Assembly: GCF_042429765.1 (NCBI RefSeq)
Contig: NZ_JBHLZU010000020.1
Span: forward strand, 124,001-188,000
Origin: Allokutzneria oryzae
GTDB taxonomy: Bacteria; Actinomycetota; Actinomycetes; Mycobacteriales; Pseudonocardiaceae
Length of the DNA stretch: 64,000 bases
Direction: 5' to 3'
A program made the position numbers and the translations under genes. Below, piece after piece: positions 18,198 through 27,488 of this stretch (positions are counted from its first letter, which is position 1; each line of letters opens with the position of its first letter). The notes below the pieces were generated by a model that searched no databases, was not told the DNA's origin, and saw nothing but the letters and a program-made list of their open reading frames with translations.

Positions 18198-18233
18198 GGT
18201 CTGTCCTCCCTGACTCGGACCCGACCGCGAAAA

Positions 18234-18252
18234 TTAGGTTAGCCTTCCCTGT
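18234..18252 (-). promoter_or_regulatory. IdeR/DtxR-type iron box upstream of efeUOB
   Basis: TTAGGTTAGCCTTCCCTGT fits the iron-box consensus TWAGGTWAGSCTWACCTWA at 16 of 19 positions, with a perfect first half. It stands just upstream of the efeU start in the orientation expected for iron-dependent repression. Confidence 0.75.
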
Positions 18253-18487
18253 TCTGTCTAGCGCCGTTCGAGCGTTGTTTCGCGCTCGTGACCTGGGAAA
18301 ACGGCAAACGCGACATTTGTCCCCCGAATTCGGGGCAGGCGGCGAGGCAGGCAGTTGCCGTACACCGGAAGGGGGAACGCTCTCACCTGACCGGCGTGAC
18401 CATCGGAGGAAAGGGCGACTCTCGCGGGATCGTGCTCGGAGATCGCACCAGCCACCGGGCACACTGGCCGACGGAGAGGAGGCTGCC

Positions 18488-19297
18488 TTGAGGCTCGACG
18501 TGCCTTGGACGCGACGACGATGGTCGGCGCTCGTGCTCGGTTCCCTCGGCATGGCGGCGTGCGCGCTCTCGGTGCTGCTGGTCGCCGACGAGTCGGCGAC
18601 CCGGCCCCGGCCGAAGCAGGCCGGGCCCACCGAACCCCTGCTCGCGGCCAGCGCCCCGCCCAACGCGGGCACCGCCCTGCCCCGGCTGGGTCTCGCCGCG
18701 GACCTGTCGGCGCTGGACTACCCGCCGCAGCGGCAGCTCGCGAGCTGGGCGGGTGGCATCTCCGAGCAGCTCAACGTGCCGAAGGCGGCGCTGCAGGCCT
18801 ACGGCTACGCCACCGTCCAGCTCCAGCGCGAGCGGCCCGAGTGCCGGATCACCTGGACCGTGCTCGCGGGGATCGGCCAGGTCGAGTCCAACCACGGCCG
18901 CTACGCGGGCGCCCGGCTGGACGCCGACGCCAAACCGACGGTGCCCATCCGCGGCCTCCCGCTGGACGGGCGGCCAGGAGTGAAGGCGATCCCGGACACC
19001 GACGGCGGCAAGCTCGACGGGGACGCCGTGTGGGACCGCGCGGTCGGCCCGATGCAGTTCATCCCCTCCACCTGGCGCGACTGGGGCGCCGACGCCGACG
19101 GGGACGGGGTCGCCGACCCCAACGACCTGGACGACGCCGCGCTCGCGGCCGCCCGCTACCTGTGCGCGTCCGGGGGCGACCTCGGCACGGCGGACGGCTG
19201 GTGGCGCGGGGTGCTGACCTACAACGAGAGCCGCAAGTACGGCCAGGACGTGCTCGACCGGGCGGACCGTTACGGCAGGTTGAGCCGCCGGGTCTGA
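18488..19297 (+). CDS. Lytic murein transglycosylase (LpqU-like), paralogue 1
   Basis: A 269-aa protein. I chose the TTG start at 18488 because GGAGAGGAGG lies 5 nt upstream; the frame extends further without a ribosome site. An N-terminal membrane anchor (~12-33) is followed by the SLT_2-type domain: GQVESNHGRY with catalytic Glu133, GPMQFIPSTW and GVLTYNES..Y. Such enzymes cut peptidoglycan between MurNAc and GlcNAc to make 1,6-anhydro ends. A second paralogue follows after 33 nt. In M. tuberculosis the single homologue lpqU lies just before eno. Confidence 0.88.
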   Translation: MRLDVPWTRRRWSALVLGSLGMAACALSVLLVADESATRPRPKQAGPTEPLLAASAPPNAGTALPRLGLAADLSALDYPPQRQLASWAGGISEQLNVPKAALQAYGYATVQLQRERPECRITWTVLAGIGQVESNHGRYAGARLDADAKPTVPIRGLPLDGRPGVKAIPDTDGGKLDGDAVWDRAVGPMQFIPSTWRDWGADADGDGVADPNDLDDAALAAARYLCASGGDLGTADGWWRGVLTYNESRKYGQDVLDRADRYGRLSRRV

Positions 19298-19330
19298 CCC
19301 GAACCCGAGAAAAGCACGTAACCTGACCGG

Positions 19331-20164
19331 GTGGTAACCCCTGCCCCGGTGATCTCGCCGACCCCGCCACGCCGCGGGCGCTCGCTGCTGGGGCGACTTC
19401 TCGTCGTGGGTCTGGTGCTCGGCGTCGGGGCAGTGGCGCTCTCGGTGCTCTCCGACCTGACCACGCCCACCCGCGGACCGGCAAGGGAAGCCCCGATCAC
19501 CGCGGCCCCCGTGCAGCCCGGCTCGGTGGTGCCCGGTGATGCCGGAGTGGTGCCGGACCTGCGGCAACCGGCTCCCCAAGGCGCTCCCGCGGGACGTGAC
19601 CCGCTCGACGAGTGGGCATCCAGGCTCTCCGAGGCGGTGGACGTGCCCGCGCGGGCACTGCGCGCCTATGCCCTCGCCGACCTCGCGATGCGGACCGAGC
19701 GCCCGCGCTGCCAACTGTCGTGGTCGACCGTGGCGGGCATCGGGCGCGTCGAGTCCAACCACGGCCGCTACGGCGGAGCCACGCTCAACGAGGACGGCCG
19801 GCCGTCGAAGCCGATCATCGGCATCCCGCTCGACGGCGGGCCGAACGTGCGCGCGATCCCGGACACCGACGGCGGAGCGCTCGACGGCGACACGAACTGG
19901 GACCGCGCGGTCGGCCCGATGCAGTTCATCCCGGGCACGTGGAAGCGCTACGCGGCCGACGGGAACGGCGACGGCCGGGCGGACCCGCAGCAGATCGACG
20001 ACGCGGCCGTGGCCGCCGCCCGCTACCTGTGCTCCGGCAACCGCGACCTCGGTGACGCGAAGGGGTGGTGGGCCGCGGTGTTCTCGTACAACAACTCCAC
20101 GGAGTACGGCCAGAAGGTCTTCGGCCTCGCCGACACCTACGCCCGCCGCAGCCTCGGTCGCTGA
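19331..20164 (+). CDS. Lytic murein transglycosylase, paralogue 2
   Basis: A 277-aa protein from GTG with an N-terminal signal anchor (residues ~20-41), a short linker and the same domain as its neighbour: GRVESNHGRYGG with catalytic Glu141, GPMQFIPGTW and FSYNNSTEYG. The two tandem genes share long identical stretches and look like a duplication. Both are probably membrane-tethered cell-wall remodelling enzymes acting outside the cell. Confidence 0.88.
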   Translation: MVTPAPVISPTPPRRGRSLLGRLLVVGLVLGVGAVALSVLSDLTTPTRGPAREAPITAAPVQPGSVVPGDAGVVPDLRQPAPQGAPAGRDPLDEWASRLSEAVDVPARALRAYALADLAMRTERPRCQLSWSTVAGIGRVESNHGRYGGATLNEDGRPSKPIIGIPLDGGPNVRAIPDTDGGALDGDTNWDRAVGPMQFIPGTWKRYAADGNGDGRADPQQIDDAAVAAARYLCSGNRDLGDAKGWWAAVFSYNNSTEYGQKVFGLADTYARRSLGR

Positions 20165-20214
20165 CAGCCACTCCGGGACGGCCCCAACCCCGAGAACCGG
20201 GGCGCCACACCGAC

Positions 20215-20304
20215 ACGCTCATCGCGCCGCCTCACCGCCTCGGAGACGCTCGCCGCCTCGCCACGCTCATCGCGCCGCCTCGGAGACGCTCACCGCGCCG
20301 CCTC
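20215..20304. repeat. Short direct repeats in an intergenic spacer
   Basis: Three copies of ACGCTCAYCGCGCCGCCTC (20215-20233, 20263-20281, 20286-20304), separated by related GCCTCGGAG pieces. They fill part of the 366-bp gap between paralogue 2 and the TPR gene. No gene is visible in the gap, which otherwise holds a family B hairpin. Confidence 0.75.
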
Positions 20305-20388
20305 GCCGACTCGGAGGCGGTAGCCGCGACACCGCATCACCGACCGTCCACGCCATTCCCCGGCGCCACCACCACACCCGCGCCCCCT

Positions 20389-20459
20389 GTTTCGCGTTTT
20401 GTAGGCTTAATGCGAAATGAGAGCGCTCTATCGCACATTAAGCCTACAAAACGCGAAAC
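20389..20459. repeat. Intergenic hairpin repeat, family B, copy 1
   Basis: A perfect 24-bp outer stem (20389-20412 with 20436-20459) beginning GTTTCGCGTTTTGTAGGC, with an inner TGCGA/TCGCA pairing and the central palindrome GAGCGCTC (20421-20428). It lies between convergent genes and is a probable bidirectional terminator. Relatives lie at 25581-25647 and 54096-54160. Confidence 0.9.
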
Positions 20460-20530
20460 CCAACCGCGCCAGCCCACGCGCGGCGCAGCGTGCCGTTGGG
20501 TTGCCCCGCCAGAGGCTTGCCGGGCAGGCG

Positions 20531-20908
20531 CTAGTTGCTGTTCTCCACCGCGATGCGCGCGCGGACCTCGTTGAGGGCTTCCTGGTAGTCCGGCGACGGC
20601 AGCATCGCCACCGCGATCCGCAGCTGGGTCACCGCGTCCTGGAGCCGGCCTTGCCGGTGCAGCGTCTTGCCGAGCGCGAACCGCGCGTAGTGGTCCGTCG
20701 GGTCGAGTTCGACCACCCGGCGAAAAGCCGCCTCTGCCCGGTTGAGCTGGGCGGAGGCGAAGTAGGCGCGGGCGGCGAGCAGCTGGACGCTCGGTGTGTT
20801 CGGCTCGTGTTCGAGCACTGGTTCCAGTGCGCGCAGGGCGTCGAGGGGCTGCCGCCGCGCGAGTAGCGCCTCGGCCTTGCGGAACGCCTCGAATGTGCCG
20901 TCGCTCAT
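20531..20908 (-). CDS. Small tetratricopeptide repeat protein
   Basis: A 125-aa soluble protein made almost wholly of TPR helices (ALLARRQPLDALRALEPVL, QLLAARAYFASAQLNRAEAAF, ARFALGKTLHRQGRLQDAV). TPRs mediate protein-protein contacts; no catalytic motif is present, so the partner is unknown. It stands alone, 85 bp upstream (in coordinates) of an EamA transporter gene on the same strand. Confidence 0.8.
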   Translation of the reverse strand: MSDGTFEAFRKAEALLARRQPLDALRALEPVLEHEPNTPSVQLLAARAYFASAQLNRAEAAFRRVVELDPTDHYARFALGKTLHRQGRLQDAVTQLRIAVAMLPSPDYQEALNEVRARIAVENSN

Positions 20909-20993
20909 GGTTCACCCCACGCTACGCCGGGGGCGGTCGAACCTCGACCGCCGGATGGTGGGCAGTCGGCGGGGGCACCGGCACCCTCAGTGA

Positions 20994-21914
20994 TCATCCC
21001 GGATGGACGGTCGCGGCGCGATCTCGTCGCGGTACCGGATCCTTCGCGACGCGAGTTTTCTCTGCCGCCGTTGAGGTTCCGAGCACGCAGGCCGCCGCTC
21101 CGAGCCCGAGCCCGGCGAGCGCGCCGAGCGAGGGCAGCTCGCCGAGCACCGGCCACGCCGCGATCGCCGTCACCGCGGGGACCACGCTGAACAACGAGCT
21201 CGCTCGCCTGGCGCCGCCGCGCCGGACCGCCTCCAGGTACAGCGACGTCCCGAGGAGGGCGTTGACCAGCACCAACCAGAGTGCGATCAGCCCGGCTCCG
21301 GTCCAGTCGGTCACCGTGCCGTCCTCGAACAGCGCAAGCACGCCGACCACGGGCGCCGAGACGGCCATCTGCACGGTGCTCGCGGCGCGGACGTCCGCAC
21401 CGGAGCAGAACCGCTGCTGGTAGATCCCGCCGACGGCGAACCCGAACAGGCCCAGCAGGGTGAGCAGGCTGCCCGCGTCCAGCCCGACCTCCAGCACGCG
21501 CTCCCCGAGCACGGCGACCACCGACAGCACACCCAGGACGAGCCCGACGACCTGCTTCCTGCCGACCCGTTCGCCGAGCAGACCGGTCACCATCACCGCC
21601 GTCAGCACCGGGTTCAACGCCATCACCAGTGCGGTCACCGCCGCGGGCACTCCGGCCTGGAGGCCGCCGTAGACACCGGCGAACTGCACGGCCTGCGTGA
21701 GCACTCCGGCGACGCAGACGTGCAGCAGGAGCCGCCCGCGTGGCCTACGCGCTCCGGTGACGAGCGCGATCGCGCCCATCAGCAGCGCGCCCAGCGTCAG
21801 GCGGACCGTGGTCAACAGGTACGGCGGGACGACGTCGACCGCGAGCGCGCCGAGCAGGTAGCCCGACGTCCAGATCAGCACGGTTCCGATCGCGACCGGA
21901 GCGGGAATCCTCAT
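20994..21914 (-). CDS. EamA/DMT-family permease
   Basis: A 306-aa membrane protein with ten hydrophobic helices and two EamA halves (TVRLTLGALLMG and ALNPVLTAVMVTGLLGERVG in the first). It is probably an exporter of a small metabolite. It is divergent from a LysR regulator 97 bp away, which is therefore its likely regulator. The substrate cannot be read from the sequence. Confidence 0.88.
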   Translation of the reverse strand: MRIPAPVAIGTVLIWTSGYLLGALAVDVVPPYLLTTVRLTLGALLMGAIALVTGARRPRGRLLLHVCVAGVLTQAVQFAGVYGGLQAGVPAAVTALVMALNPVLTAVMVTGLLGERVGRKQVVGLVLGVLSVVAVLGERVLEVGLDAGSLLTLLGLFGFAVGGIYQQRFCSGADVRAASTVQMAVSAPVVGVLALFEDGTVTDWTGAGLIALWLVLVNALLGTSLYLEAVRRGGARRASSLFSVVPAVTAIAAWPVLGELPSLGALAGLGLGAAACVLGTSTAAEKTRVAKDPVPRRDRAATVHPG

Positions 21915-22011
21915 GGGGCGAGCCTGCTCCGGACTCCTGACGCGACGGCTGAACGATTAGGAAATGCGATCGATCAGCGAATGTGATCGGTCTCCGGGCT
22001 AGCATCCCGGC
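21915..22011. promoter_or_regulatory. Divergent EamA/LysR promoter region
   Basis: A 97-bp gap containing ATGCGATCGATCAGCG and ATGTGATCGG, which share a TGNGATCG half and partly palindromic GATCGATC. This is a plausible LysR binding zone and the only site from which both genes could be controlled. Confidence 0.45.
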
Positions 22012-22857
22012 ATGTCCGCCGTGCTCGACATCGTCCAGCTGCGCAGCCTCGTCGCGATCGCCGACCACGGCGGTTTCCACCGCGCCGCGACCGCGTTGCA
22101 CCTGACCCAGTCCGCGGTCAGCCAGCACGTCGCCAGGCTGGCCAAGGTCGTCGGAGGGGAGCTGCTGGAACGCGACGGCCGTCAGTGCCGCTTCACCGCG
22201 CGCGGCGAGCAGGTCCTCGCCGAGGCGCGGTCCATCCTCTCCGTGCACGACCACGCGCTGCGCAGGCTCGGCATCGACCACGACGCCGCACTGGTCGTCG
22301 GCTCCACCGAGCACGCCGCCGACCAGCTGCTGCCCGAGCTCGCCGTCGCGCTGCGAGCCGCCTTCCCGCAGCGCGAGATCCGCTTCCGGCTGGACCGCAC
22401 GGCGCGGCTCGCGGAGGCGGTCGAGCACGGCGACGTCGACCTCGCCCTGCTGCTCGGCGGTCCGGCCGGTGGGCGCAGCCGCGCCGCGGGCACGATGCGG
22501 CTCACCTGGTTCGCCGCACCGAAGTTCGTCCCGAAGGACCCGTTGCCCTTGGTGGTCTACGCGGAGCCCTGCGTCGTGCGGCGGACGGCGTTCGCGGCGC
22601 TCGGCGAGGACCGCGTCCCGTTCACGGTGGCATGCGAGGCCCAGGACCTCTCCGGGGTGCTGGCCGCCGTCCGGGCCGGTCTCGGGGTCACGCTGCTGCC
22701 GGTCACCGCGCGCCGCCCGGAAGGGCTGGCCGAGTTCGCGGGGCTGCCCGCGCTCCGGCCCGCCCCGTTGCGGGTCCGGGTGCGCAGGGGAGCCCCCGTC
22801 GAGCTCGGCCCGATCACCGCCGACGTGGTCCGGGAGGTGCTCGCGCGGCACGAGTGA
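22012..22857 (+). CDS. LysR-family transcriptional regulator
   Basis: A 281-aa protein with the LysR N-terminal winged HTH (residues ~6-65: LRSLVAIADHGGFHRAATALHLTQSAVSQHV in two pieces) and the periplasmic-binding-like effector domain. It is divergently placed to the EamA permease and probably controls it in response to the exported compound. Confidence 0.9.
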   Translation: MSAVLDIVQLRSLVAIADHGGFHRAATALHLTQSAVSQHVARLAKVVGGELLERDGRQCRFTARGEQVLAEARSILSVHDHALRRLGIDHDAALVVGSTEHAADQLLPELAVALRAAFPQREIRFRLDRTARLAEAVEHGDVDLALLLGGPAGGRSRAAGTMRLTWFAAPKFVPKDPLPLVVYAEPCVVRRTAFAALGEDRVPFTVACEAQDLSGVLAAVRAGLGVTLLPVTARRPEGLAEFAGLPALRPAPLRVRVRRGAPVELGPITADVVREVLARHE

Positions 22858-22961
22858 CCCCGGTCATAGCATTGACGCGCCGACTGGCGCGTGCCGGTTC
22901 CGGCGGCACGACTAGGCTCGGCCACTGTTGGGTCCCAGACGCTGGTAAAGAGGGAGCGCAC

Positions 22962-24254
22962 GTGGCGGTCATCGAGCAGGTAGGCGCCCGCGAGATCCTG
23001 GATTCGCGCGGAAACCCCACCGTCGAGGTGGAGGTGCTGCTGGACGACGGGACGCTGGGGCGCGCCGCCGTCCCTTCCGGGGCGTCGACCGGCGAGCACG
23101 AAGCGGTCGAGCTCCGCGACGGTGACAAGGGCCGTTACCTCGGCAAGGGCGTCGAGAAGGCCGTGACCGCGGTCCTCGACGAGATCGGTCCCGAGCTCAA
23201 CGGCATCGAGGCCATCGAGCAGCGCGTCGTCGACCAGAAGCTGGTCGACCTCGACGGCACCCCGGACAAGTCCCGCCTCGGCGCCAACGCCATCCTCGGC
23301 GTCTCGCTCGCGGTGGCCAAGGCGGCGGCGGAGAGCAGCGGCCTTGAGCTGTTCCGCTACGTCGGCGGCCCCAACGCGCACGTGCTCCCGGTGCCGATGA
23401 TGAACATCATCAACGGTGGCGCGCACGCGGACAGCGGCGTGGACATCCAGGAGTTCATGATCGCCCCGATCGGCGCGGAGTCCTTCCGCGAGGCCGTGCG
23501 CTGGGGCGCGGAGGTCTACCACTCGCTGAAGTCGGTGCTCAAGGCCAAGGGCCTGAACACCGGTCTCGGCGACGAGGGCGGCTTCGCCCCCGACCTGCCG
23601 AGCAACCGCGACGCGCTCGACCTGATCGCCAGCGCCGTCGAGAAGGCCGGCTACCGGCTCGGCCGCGACATCGTGCTCGCGCTCGACGTGGCCGCGACCG
23701 AGTTCTACCGCGACGGCGCCTACGAGTTCGAGGGCGCCAAGCGCAGCGCCGAGCAGATGACGGCGTACTACGAGGAGCTGGTCAAGGCCTACCCGATGGT
23801 CTCCATCGAGGACCCGCTCAGCGAGGACGACTGGGACGGCTGGGTGCGGCTGACCAGCGAGCTGGGCGAGCGCGTCCAGCTCGTCGGCGACGACCTGTTC
23901 GTCACCAACTCCGAGCGCCTGGAGGAGGGCATCTCCCGCCGCGCCGCCAACGCGCTGCTGGTGAAGGTCAACCAGATCGGCACGCTCTCGGAGACCCTGG
24001 ACGCGGTGACCCTCGCGCAGAGCTGCGGCTACCGCTGCATGATGAGCCACCGCTCCGGCGAGACCGAGGACACCACCATCGCCGACCTGGCCGTCGCCAC
24101 CAGCGCGGGCCAGATCAAGACCGGTGCCCCGGCGCGCAGCGAGCGGGTCGCGAAGTACAACCAGCTGCTGCGCATCGAGGAGACCCTCGGCGACGCGGCG
24201 CGCTACGCGGGCGACCTGGCGTTCCCGCGCTACACCCCGGCCAACGGGGGCTGA
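22962..24254 (+). CDS. eno: Enolase
   Basis: A 430-aa glycolytic enzyme converting 2-phosphoglycerate to phosphoenolpyruvate. The GTG at 22962 follows AGGGAG and gives the usual N-terminus (IEQVGAREILDSRGNPTVEV). Signature segments include SGASTGEHEAVELRD, the metal site around IEDPLSEDDWDGW, the catalytic Lys in LLVKVNQIGTLSET, and SHRSGETED. It starts the eno-ftsB-DUF501 run that is conserved through actinobacteria. Confidence 0.98.
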   Translation: MAVIEQVGAREILDSRGNPTVEVEVLLDDGTLGRAAVPSGASTGEHEAVELRDGDKGRYLGKGVEKAVTAVLDEIGPELNGIEAIEQRVVDQKLVDLDGTPDKSRLGANAILGVSLAVAKAAAESSGLELFRYVGGPNAHVLPVPMMNIINGGAHADSGVDIQEFMIAPIGAESFREAVRWGAEVYHSLKSVLKAKGLNTGLGDEGGFAPDLPSNRDALDLIASAVEKAGYRLGRDIVLALDVAATEFYRDGAYEFEGAKRSAEQMTAYYEELVKAYPMVSIEDPLSEDDWDGWVRLTSELGERVQLVGDDLFVTNSERLEEGISRRAANALLVKVNQIGTLSETLDAVTLAQSCGYRCMMSHRSGETEDTTIADLAVATSAGQIKTGAPARSERVAKYNQLLRIEETLGDAARYAGDLAFPRYTPANGG

Positions 24255-24260
24255 TGAGCC

Positions 24261-24881
24261 ATGGCCGGGCGCGAGCAGGATCGGGAGCGCCGCCGTCGCA
24301 GGACAGAGGCTGCGGCGGCGCGCAGACCTGAACGTGCCCAGCGCAGGCTGAGCGGCTGGACAGGCATCCGAGGCGATCGGGGTGAGCGGGGCGGCGAACG
24401 CGCGGGCCGACCGCACGCGCGGGAGCAGCAACCCGGCTCACCCCATCGCGGCGGACCGCCGCGCAGGACGCCGCAGCCGCGCAGGCCGAGGATGGCCCCG
24501 AAGGCGGCGGGAGCCTTCCAGCTCTCCTCGACCCGCCGGGCCGCGATGCTCGCCCTGGTGGTCTGCGCGCTGGTGCTCTCGGTGGCGGTCCCGCTGCGGA
24601 CCTACATCAGCCAGCGTTCGGAGATCAAGCAGGAAACGTTGCTGCAGCAGGACAACGCCGCCGAGGTCCGCAGGCTGGAGGAGCGCAAGGCGCAGCTCTC
24701 CGACCCCGCGCAGATCGAGGCGGAGGCCCGGCGGCGGCTGAAGTACGTCAACCCGGGGGAGACCCCGTACGTGGTGGAGCTGCCGACCCCGGCGCCGCCG
24801 CAGGAACAGGACAACACCAAGCAGGTGGCCCCGAACAAGTCGTGGTTCGAGCGCCTGTGGGACACGATCGTCGGAGGCTGA
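24261..24881 (+). CDS. ftsB: FtsB/DivIC-type septum formation initiator
   Basis: A 206-aa protein beginning 6 nt after eno. It has a long, very Arg-rich cytoplasmic N-terminus (~85 residues), one membrane helix (~95-113: MLALVVCALVLSVAVPL), a coiled coil (~117-160) and the RRRLKYVNPGETPYVV motif typical of actinobacterial FtsB-like proteins. It probably bridges divisome proteins. M. tuberculosis Rv1024 occupies the same place. Confidence 0.9.
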   Translation: MAGREQDRERRRRRTEAAAARRPERAQRRLSGWTGIRGDRGERGGERAGRPHAREQQPGSPHRGGPPRRTPQPRRPRMAPKAAGAFQLSSTRRAAMLALVVCALVLSVAVPLRTYISQRSEIKQETLLQQDNAAEVRRLEERKAQLSDPAQIEAEARRRLKYVNPGETPYVVELPTPAPPQEQDNTKQVAPNKSWFERLWDTIVGG

Positions 24882-24887
24882 ACCGCA

Positions 24888-25406
24888 GTGACGTCCGGAG
24901 CCGGGCACGAGCCCGCAAGCCAGGCAGACCGGGACGCGATCACCGCGCAGCTCGGCAGGGCCCCGCGCGGTGTGCGCGCGGTGGCCTACCGCTGCCCGTG
25001 CGGCGACCCGGCGGTGGTGCAGACCAACCCCCGCCTGGAGGACGGCACGCCGTTCCCGACGATGTACTACCTGACCTGCTCCCGGCTCTCCTCCCGCCTG
25101 GGCACCCAGGAAGCCTCCGGCGTGATGCAGGAGATGACCGACCGCCTCGCCGAGGACCCGGCCTTGGCGGAGCAGTACCGCAAGGCGCACGAGTCCTACC
25201 TCGCCGAGCGCGACGCGATCGAGTCCCTGGGCACGAAGGTCAGCGCCGGGGGCATGCCGGACCGCGTCAAGTGCCTGCACGTGCACGTGGCCCACGCCCT
25301 CGCGGCCGGGCCCGGCGTGAACCCCTTCGGCGACGAGTCGCTGGAGGCGGCGGGCGAGTGGTGGAAGGCGGGCCCCTGCGCCCAGCGGCACTCCCCGCAG
25401 CCCTAG
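24888..25406 (+). CDS. DUF501 protein
   Basis: A 172-aa cytoplasmic protein from GTG, 6 nt after ftsB. It shows the DUF501 pattern: ITAQLGRAPRG, a CPCGDP Cys pair, TMYYLTC, GGMPDRVKCLHVHVAHALA and NPFGDE. The Cys/His content hints at metal binding. Function is unknown, but it is always found next to eno/ftsB/ppx in actinobacteria (M. tuberculosis Rv1025). Confidence 0.92.
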   Translation: MTSGAGHEPASQADRDAITAQLGRAPRGVRAVAYRCPCGDPAVVQTNPRLEDGTPFPTMYYLTCSRLSSRLGTQEASGVMQEMTDRLAEDPALAEQYRKAHESYLAERDAIESLGTKVSAGGMPDRVKCLHVHVAHALAAGPGVNPFGDESLEAAGEWWKAGPCAQRHSPQP

Positions 25407-25580
25407 TCCTCCCCGGCACCCCAGCCCTCCCCGGCGCTCCCGCCCCTCCCGGCGCTCCCGCCCCTCCCGCCCCTCTCCGGCGCCCTAGCCGCTCCCCGCA
25501 GCCCCAGCCCTTCCCCCGAGCCCCAGCCCTTCCCGGAGCCCCCGCCTCTCCCCGCAGCACCCACCACACGTGCCCCGGGG
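25407..25580. repeat. C-rich low-complexity repeats in intergenic spacer
   Basis: Degenerate tandem pieces such as CCCGGCGCTCCCGCCCCTCC and CCCCAGCCCTTCCC fill the first half of the 326-bp gap between the convergent DUF501 and AidB-type genes. No gene is visible. Confidence 0.7.
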
Positions 25581-25647
25581 TTCGCGTTTTGTCACCTTGA
25601 TGCGAAATGGGAGCGCTCTTTTGCGCATCAAGGTGACAAAACGCGAA
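25581..25647. repeat. Intergenic hairpin repeat, family B, copy 2
   Basis: A perfect 24-bp stem (25581-25604 with 25624-25647) starting TTCGCGTTTTGTCACC, with GAGCGCTC in the loop (25611-25618). Flanking GGGG and CCCC can extend it. It lies between convergent genes and is a probable bidirectional terminator. Confidence 0.9.
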
Positions 25648-25732
25648 AACCCCGACCGCGCCAGCCAACCCCCGTGAGGATTCCGCGGCGCGGTGCCGGG
25701 TCGGGCCGTCGAGACGACTCGCGGGACAGGCG

Positions 25733-27346
25733 CTAGGCCGGGGTCACCCGCTCCACCAAGGCGGCGGTGTCCAGGCCACGCGGGAGAGTGCCGAAGGTCC
25801 GAGTCGTCTCCGTGCCGAACCGGGTCGCCAGGAACCCCTCCGCGACGTGGGTCGGGGACTCGCGCAGCAGCAGGGAGCCCTGGAGGCACAGCGCCGCCAG
25901 CTCGGCCAGCCGCCGCGCGCGGGCCGGGTGCGGGTCGGCCAACTCTTTGCGGAGGTCGGCGACACCCGCGTCCAGCCGAGCGTCCGCGCCGGCGGCGAGG
26001 TCGATCTCCGCGAGTAGCGAGTCCACAGTGGACGGCTCCTTTGCCATGGCGCGCAAGGCGTCCAGGGCGGTGACGTTGCCGGAGCCCTCCCAGATGGAGT
26101 TCAGCGGCGCGTCCCGGTAGAGCCTGGGCAGTCCCGACTCCTCGACGTAACCGTTGCCGCCCAAGCACTCCAGGGCCTCGGCGACCGAGATCGGGCAGCG
26201 CTTGCACACGTAGTACTTCGACACCGGCAGCGCCAGTCGCAGCAGCGACCGCTCTCCGGCGTCCACCGCGCGGGCCAGGCGCATCGCCACCGCCGTCGCG
26301 GCCTCGGACTCCAGCGCCAGGTCGGCGACCACCGCCGACATCAGCGGGGTGTCGGCCAGCCGGGACCCGAAGGCCGAACGGTGCGCGACGTGGTGGGCCG
26401 CCTCGGTCAGCGCCGCCCGCATCGTCGACGCCGAGCCGATCACGCAGTCCAGCCGCGTCATCGACACCATCTCGATGATGGTGGGGATCCCGCGCCCCTC
26501 CTCGCCGACGCGCCAGCCGATCGCGCCCGCGTACTCGATCTCCGACGACGCGTTCGACTTGTTGCCGAGCTTGTCCTTCAAGCGCTGCAAGCGAATCGGG
26601 TTGCGGGAGCCGTCGGGCAGCACCCTCGGCAGCACGAAGCACGTCAACCCGCCCGGTGCCTGCGCGAGGGTGAGGAACAGGTCGTTCATCGGCGCCGAGG
26701 TGAACCACTTGTGCCCGACCAGCCGATAGCCGCCGTCGGCCAGCGGCGTCGCCGTCGTGGTGTTCGCGCGGACGTCGCTGCCGCCCTGCTTCTCCGTCAT
26801 GGACATGCCCGCGAGCAGGCCCGCCTTGCTGGACGGCTCGCGCAGGCCGAAGTCGTAGCTCCGCGAACGCAGTCCCGGTTCGAAGCGCTCGGCGAGCTCG
26901 GGGGAGTGGCGCAGCGCCGGGATCGACGCGTAGGTCATCGAGATCGGGCAGCCGTGGCCGGACTCGACCTGGCTCCACAGGTAGAAGCTCGCCGCGCGGG
27001 CGAGGTGGGCGTCGCGGCCGGCGTCGGGGGCCCAGGGGGCGGCGTGCAGCCCGAACTCCACCGCCTGGCTCATCAGCCAGTGCCATGAAGGGTGGAACTC
27101 GACCTCGTCCACCCGGTTGCCCCACCGGTCGTGGGTGCGCAGGACGGGCGGGTTCTCGTTCGCGAGCCGTCCGTGCTCGCGGGCCTCGGCCGAACCCGTC
27201 CGCCGGCCGATCTCGGTCAAGCCGGGCAGCAGGTCGGTTCCGGTGATCGCGCTGGTCAGTGCGGGGTCGCAGGCCAGCGCGTCGAACTCCGCGAGCACGG
27301 GTGGCTGGTTGGTGACCTGGTGTGTGACGAAATCCCCGAGCGGCAT
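25733..27346 (-). CDS. AidB-type acyl-CoA dehydrogenase family flavoprotein
   Basis: A 537-aa protein from the ATG at 27344-27346; a GTG 42 nt further upstream is possible. It follows E. coli AidB closely by eye: N-terminal VTNQPPVL, GRLANENPPVL, FHPSWHWLM, GMSMTEKQGGSDVRANTT, RLVGHKWFTSAP, RLKDKLGNKSNAS, LGGNGYVEES and NSIWEGSGN. AidB binds FAD and DNA and is linked to alkylation-damage protection rather than fatty-acid oxidation. No SD sequence is evident before the ATG. It contains GTCCACAGTGGAC at 26021-26033. Confidence 0.85.
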   Translation of the reverse strand: MPLGDFVTHQVTNQPPVLAEFDALACDPALTSAITGTDLLPGLTEIGRRTGSAEAREHGRLANENPPVLRTHDRWGNRVDEVEFHPSWHWLMSQAVEFGLHAAPWAPDAGRDAHLARAASFYLWSQVESGHGCPISMTYASIPALRHSPELAERFEPGLRSRSYDFGLREPSSKAGLLAGMSMTEKQGGSDVRANTTTATPLADGGYRLVGHKWFTSAPMNDLFLTLAQAPGGLTCFVLPRVLPDGSRNPIRLQRLKDKLGNKSNASSEIEYAGAIGWRVGEEGRGIPTIIEMVSMTRLDCVIGSASTMRAALTEAAHHVAHRSAFGSRLADTPLMSAVVADLALESEAATAVAMRLARAVDAGERSLLRLALPVSKYYVCKRCPISVAEALECLGGNGYVEESGLPRLYRDAPLNSIWEGSGNVTALDALRAMAKEPSTVDSLLAEIDLAAGADARLDAGVADLRKELADPHPARARRLAELAALCLQGSLLLRESPTHVAEGFLATRFGTETTRTFGTLPRGLDTAALVERVTPA

Positions 27347-27488
27347 GTACTGGACAGTAACCTCGGTGTCCGGTCGTGAACAGAGCACGCCGGGTAACCG
27401 TTAAACGGCGCGCGGTAAGGCGTTGTTAAGTGAATTGATACATCGGTGGGAAATCGCTGAGGAGATAACGAAGACGGGTCAACATTCG

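Noticed and set aside
25407..25580. Possible mobile element or gene in the C-rich spacer
   Set aside because: Only degenerate C-rich repeats, no terminal inverted repeats, no coding frame with plausible composition.
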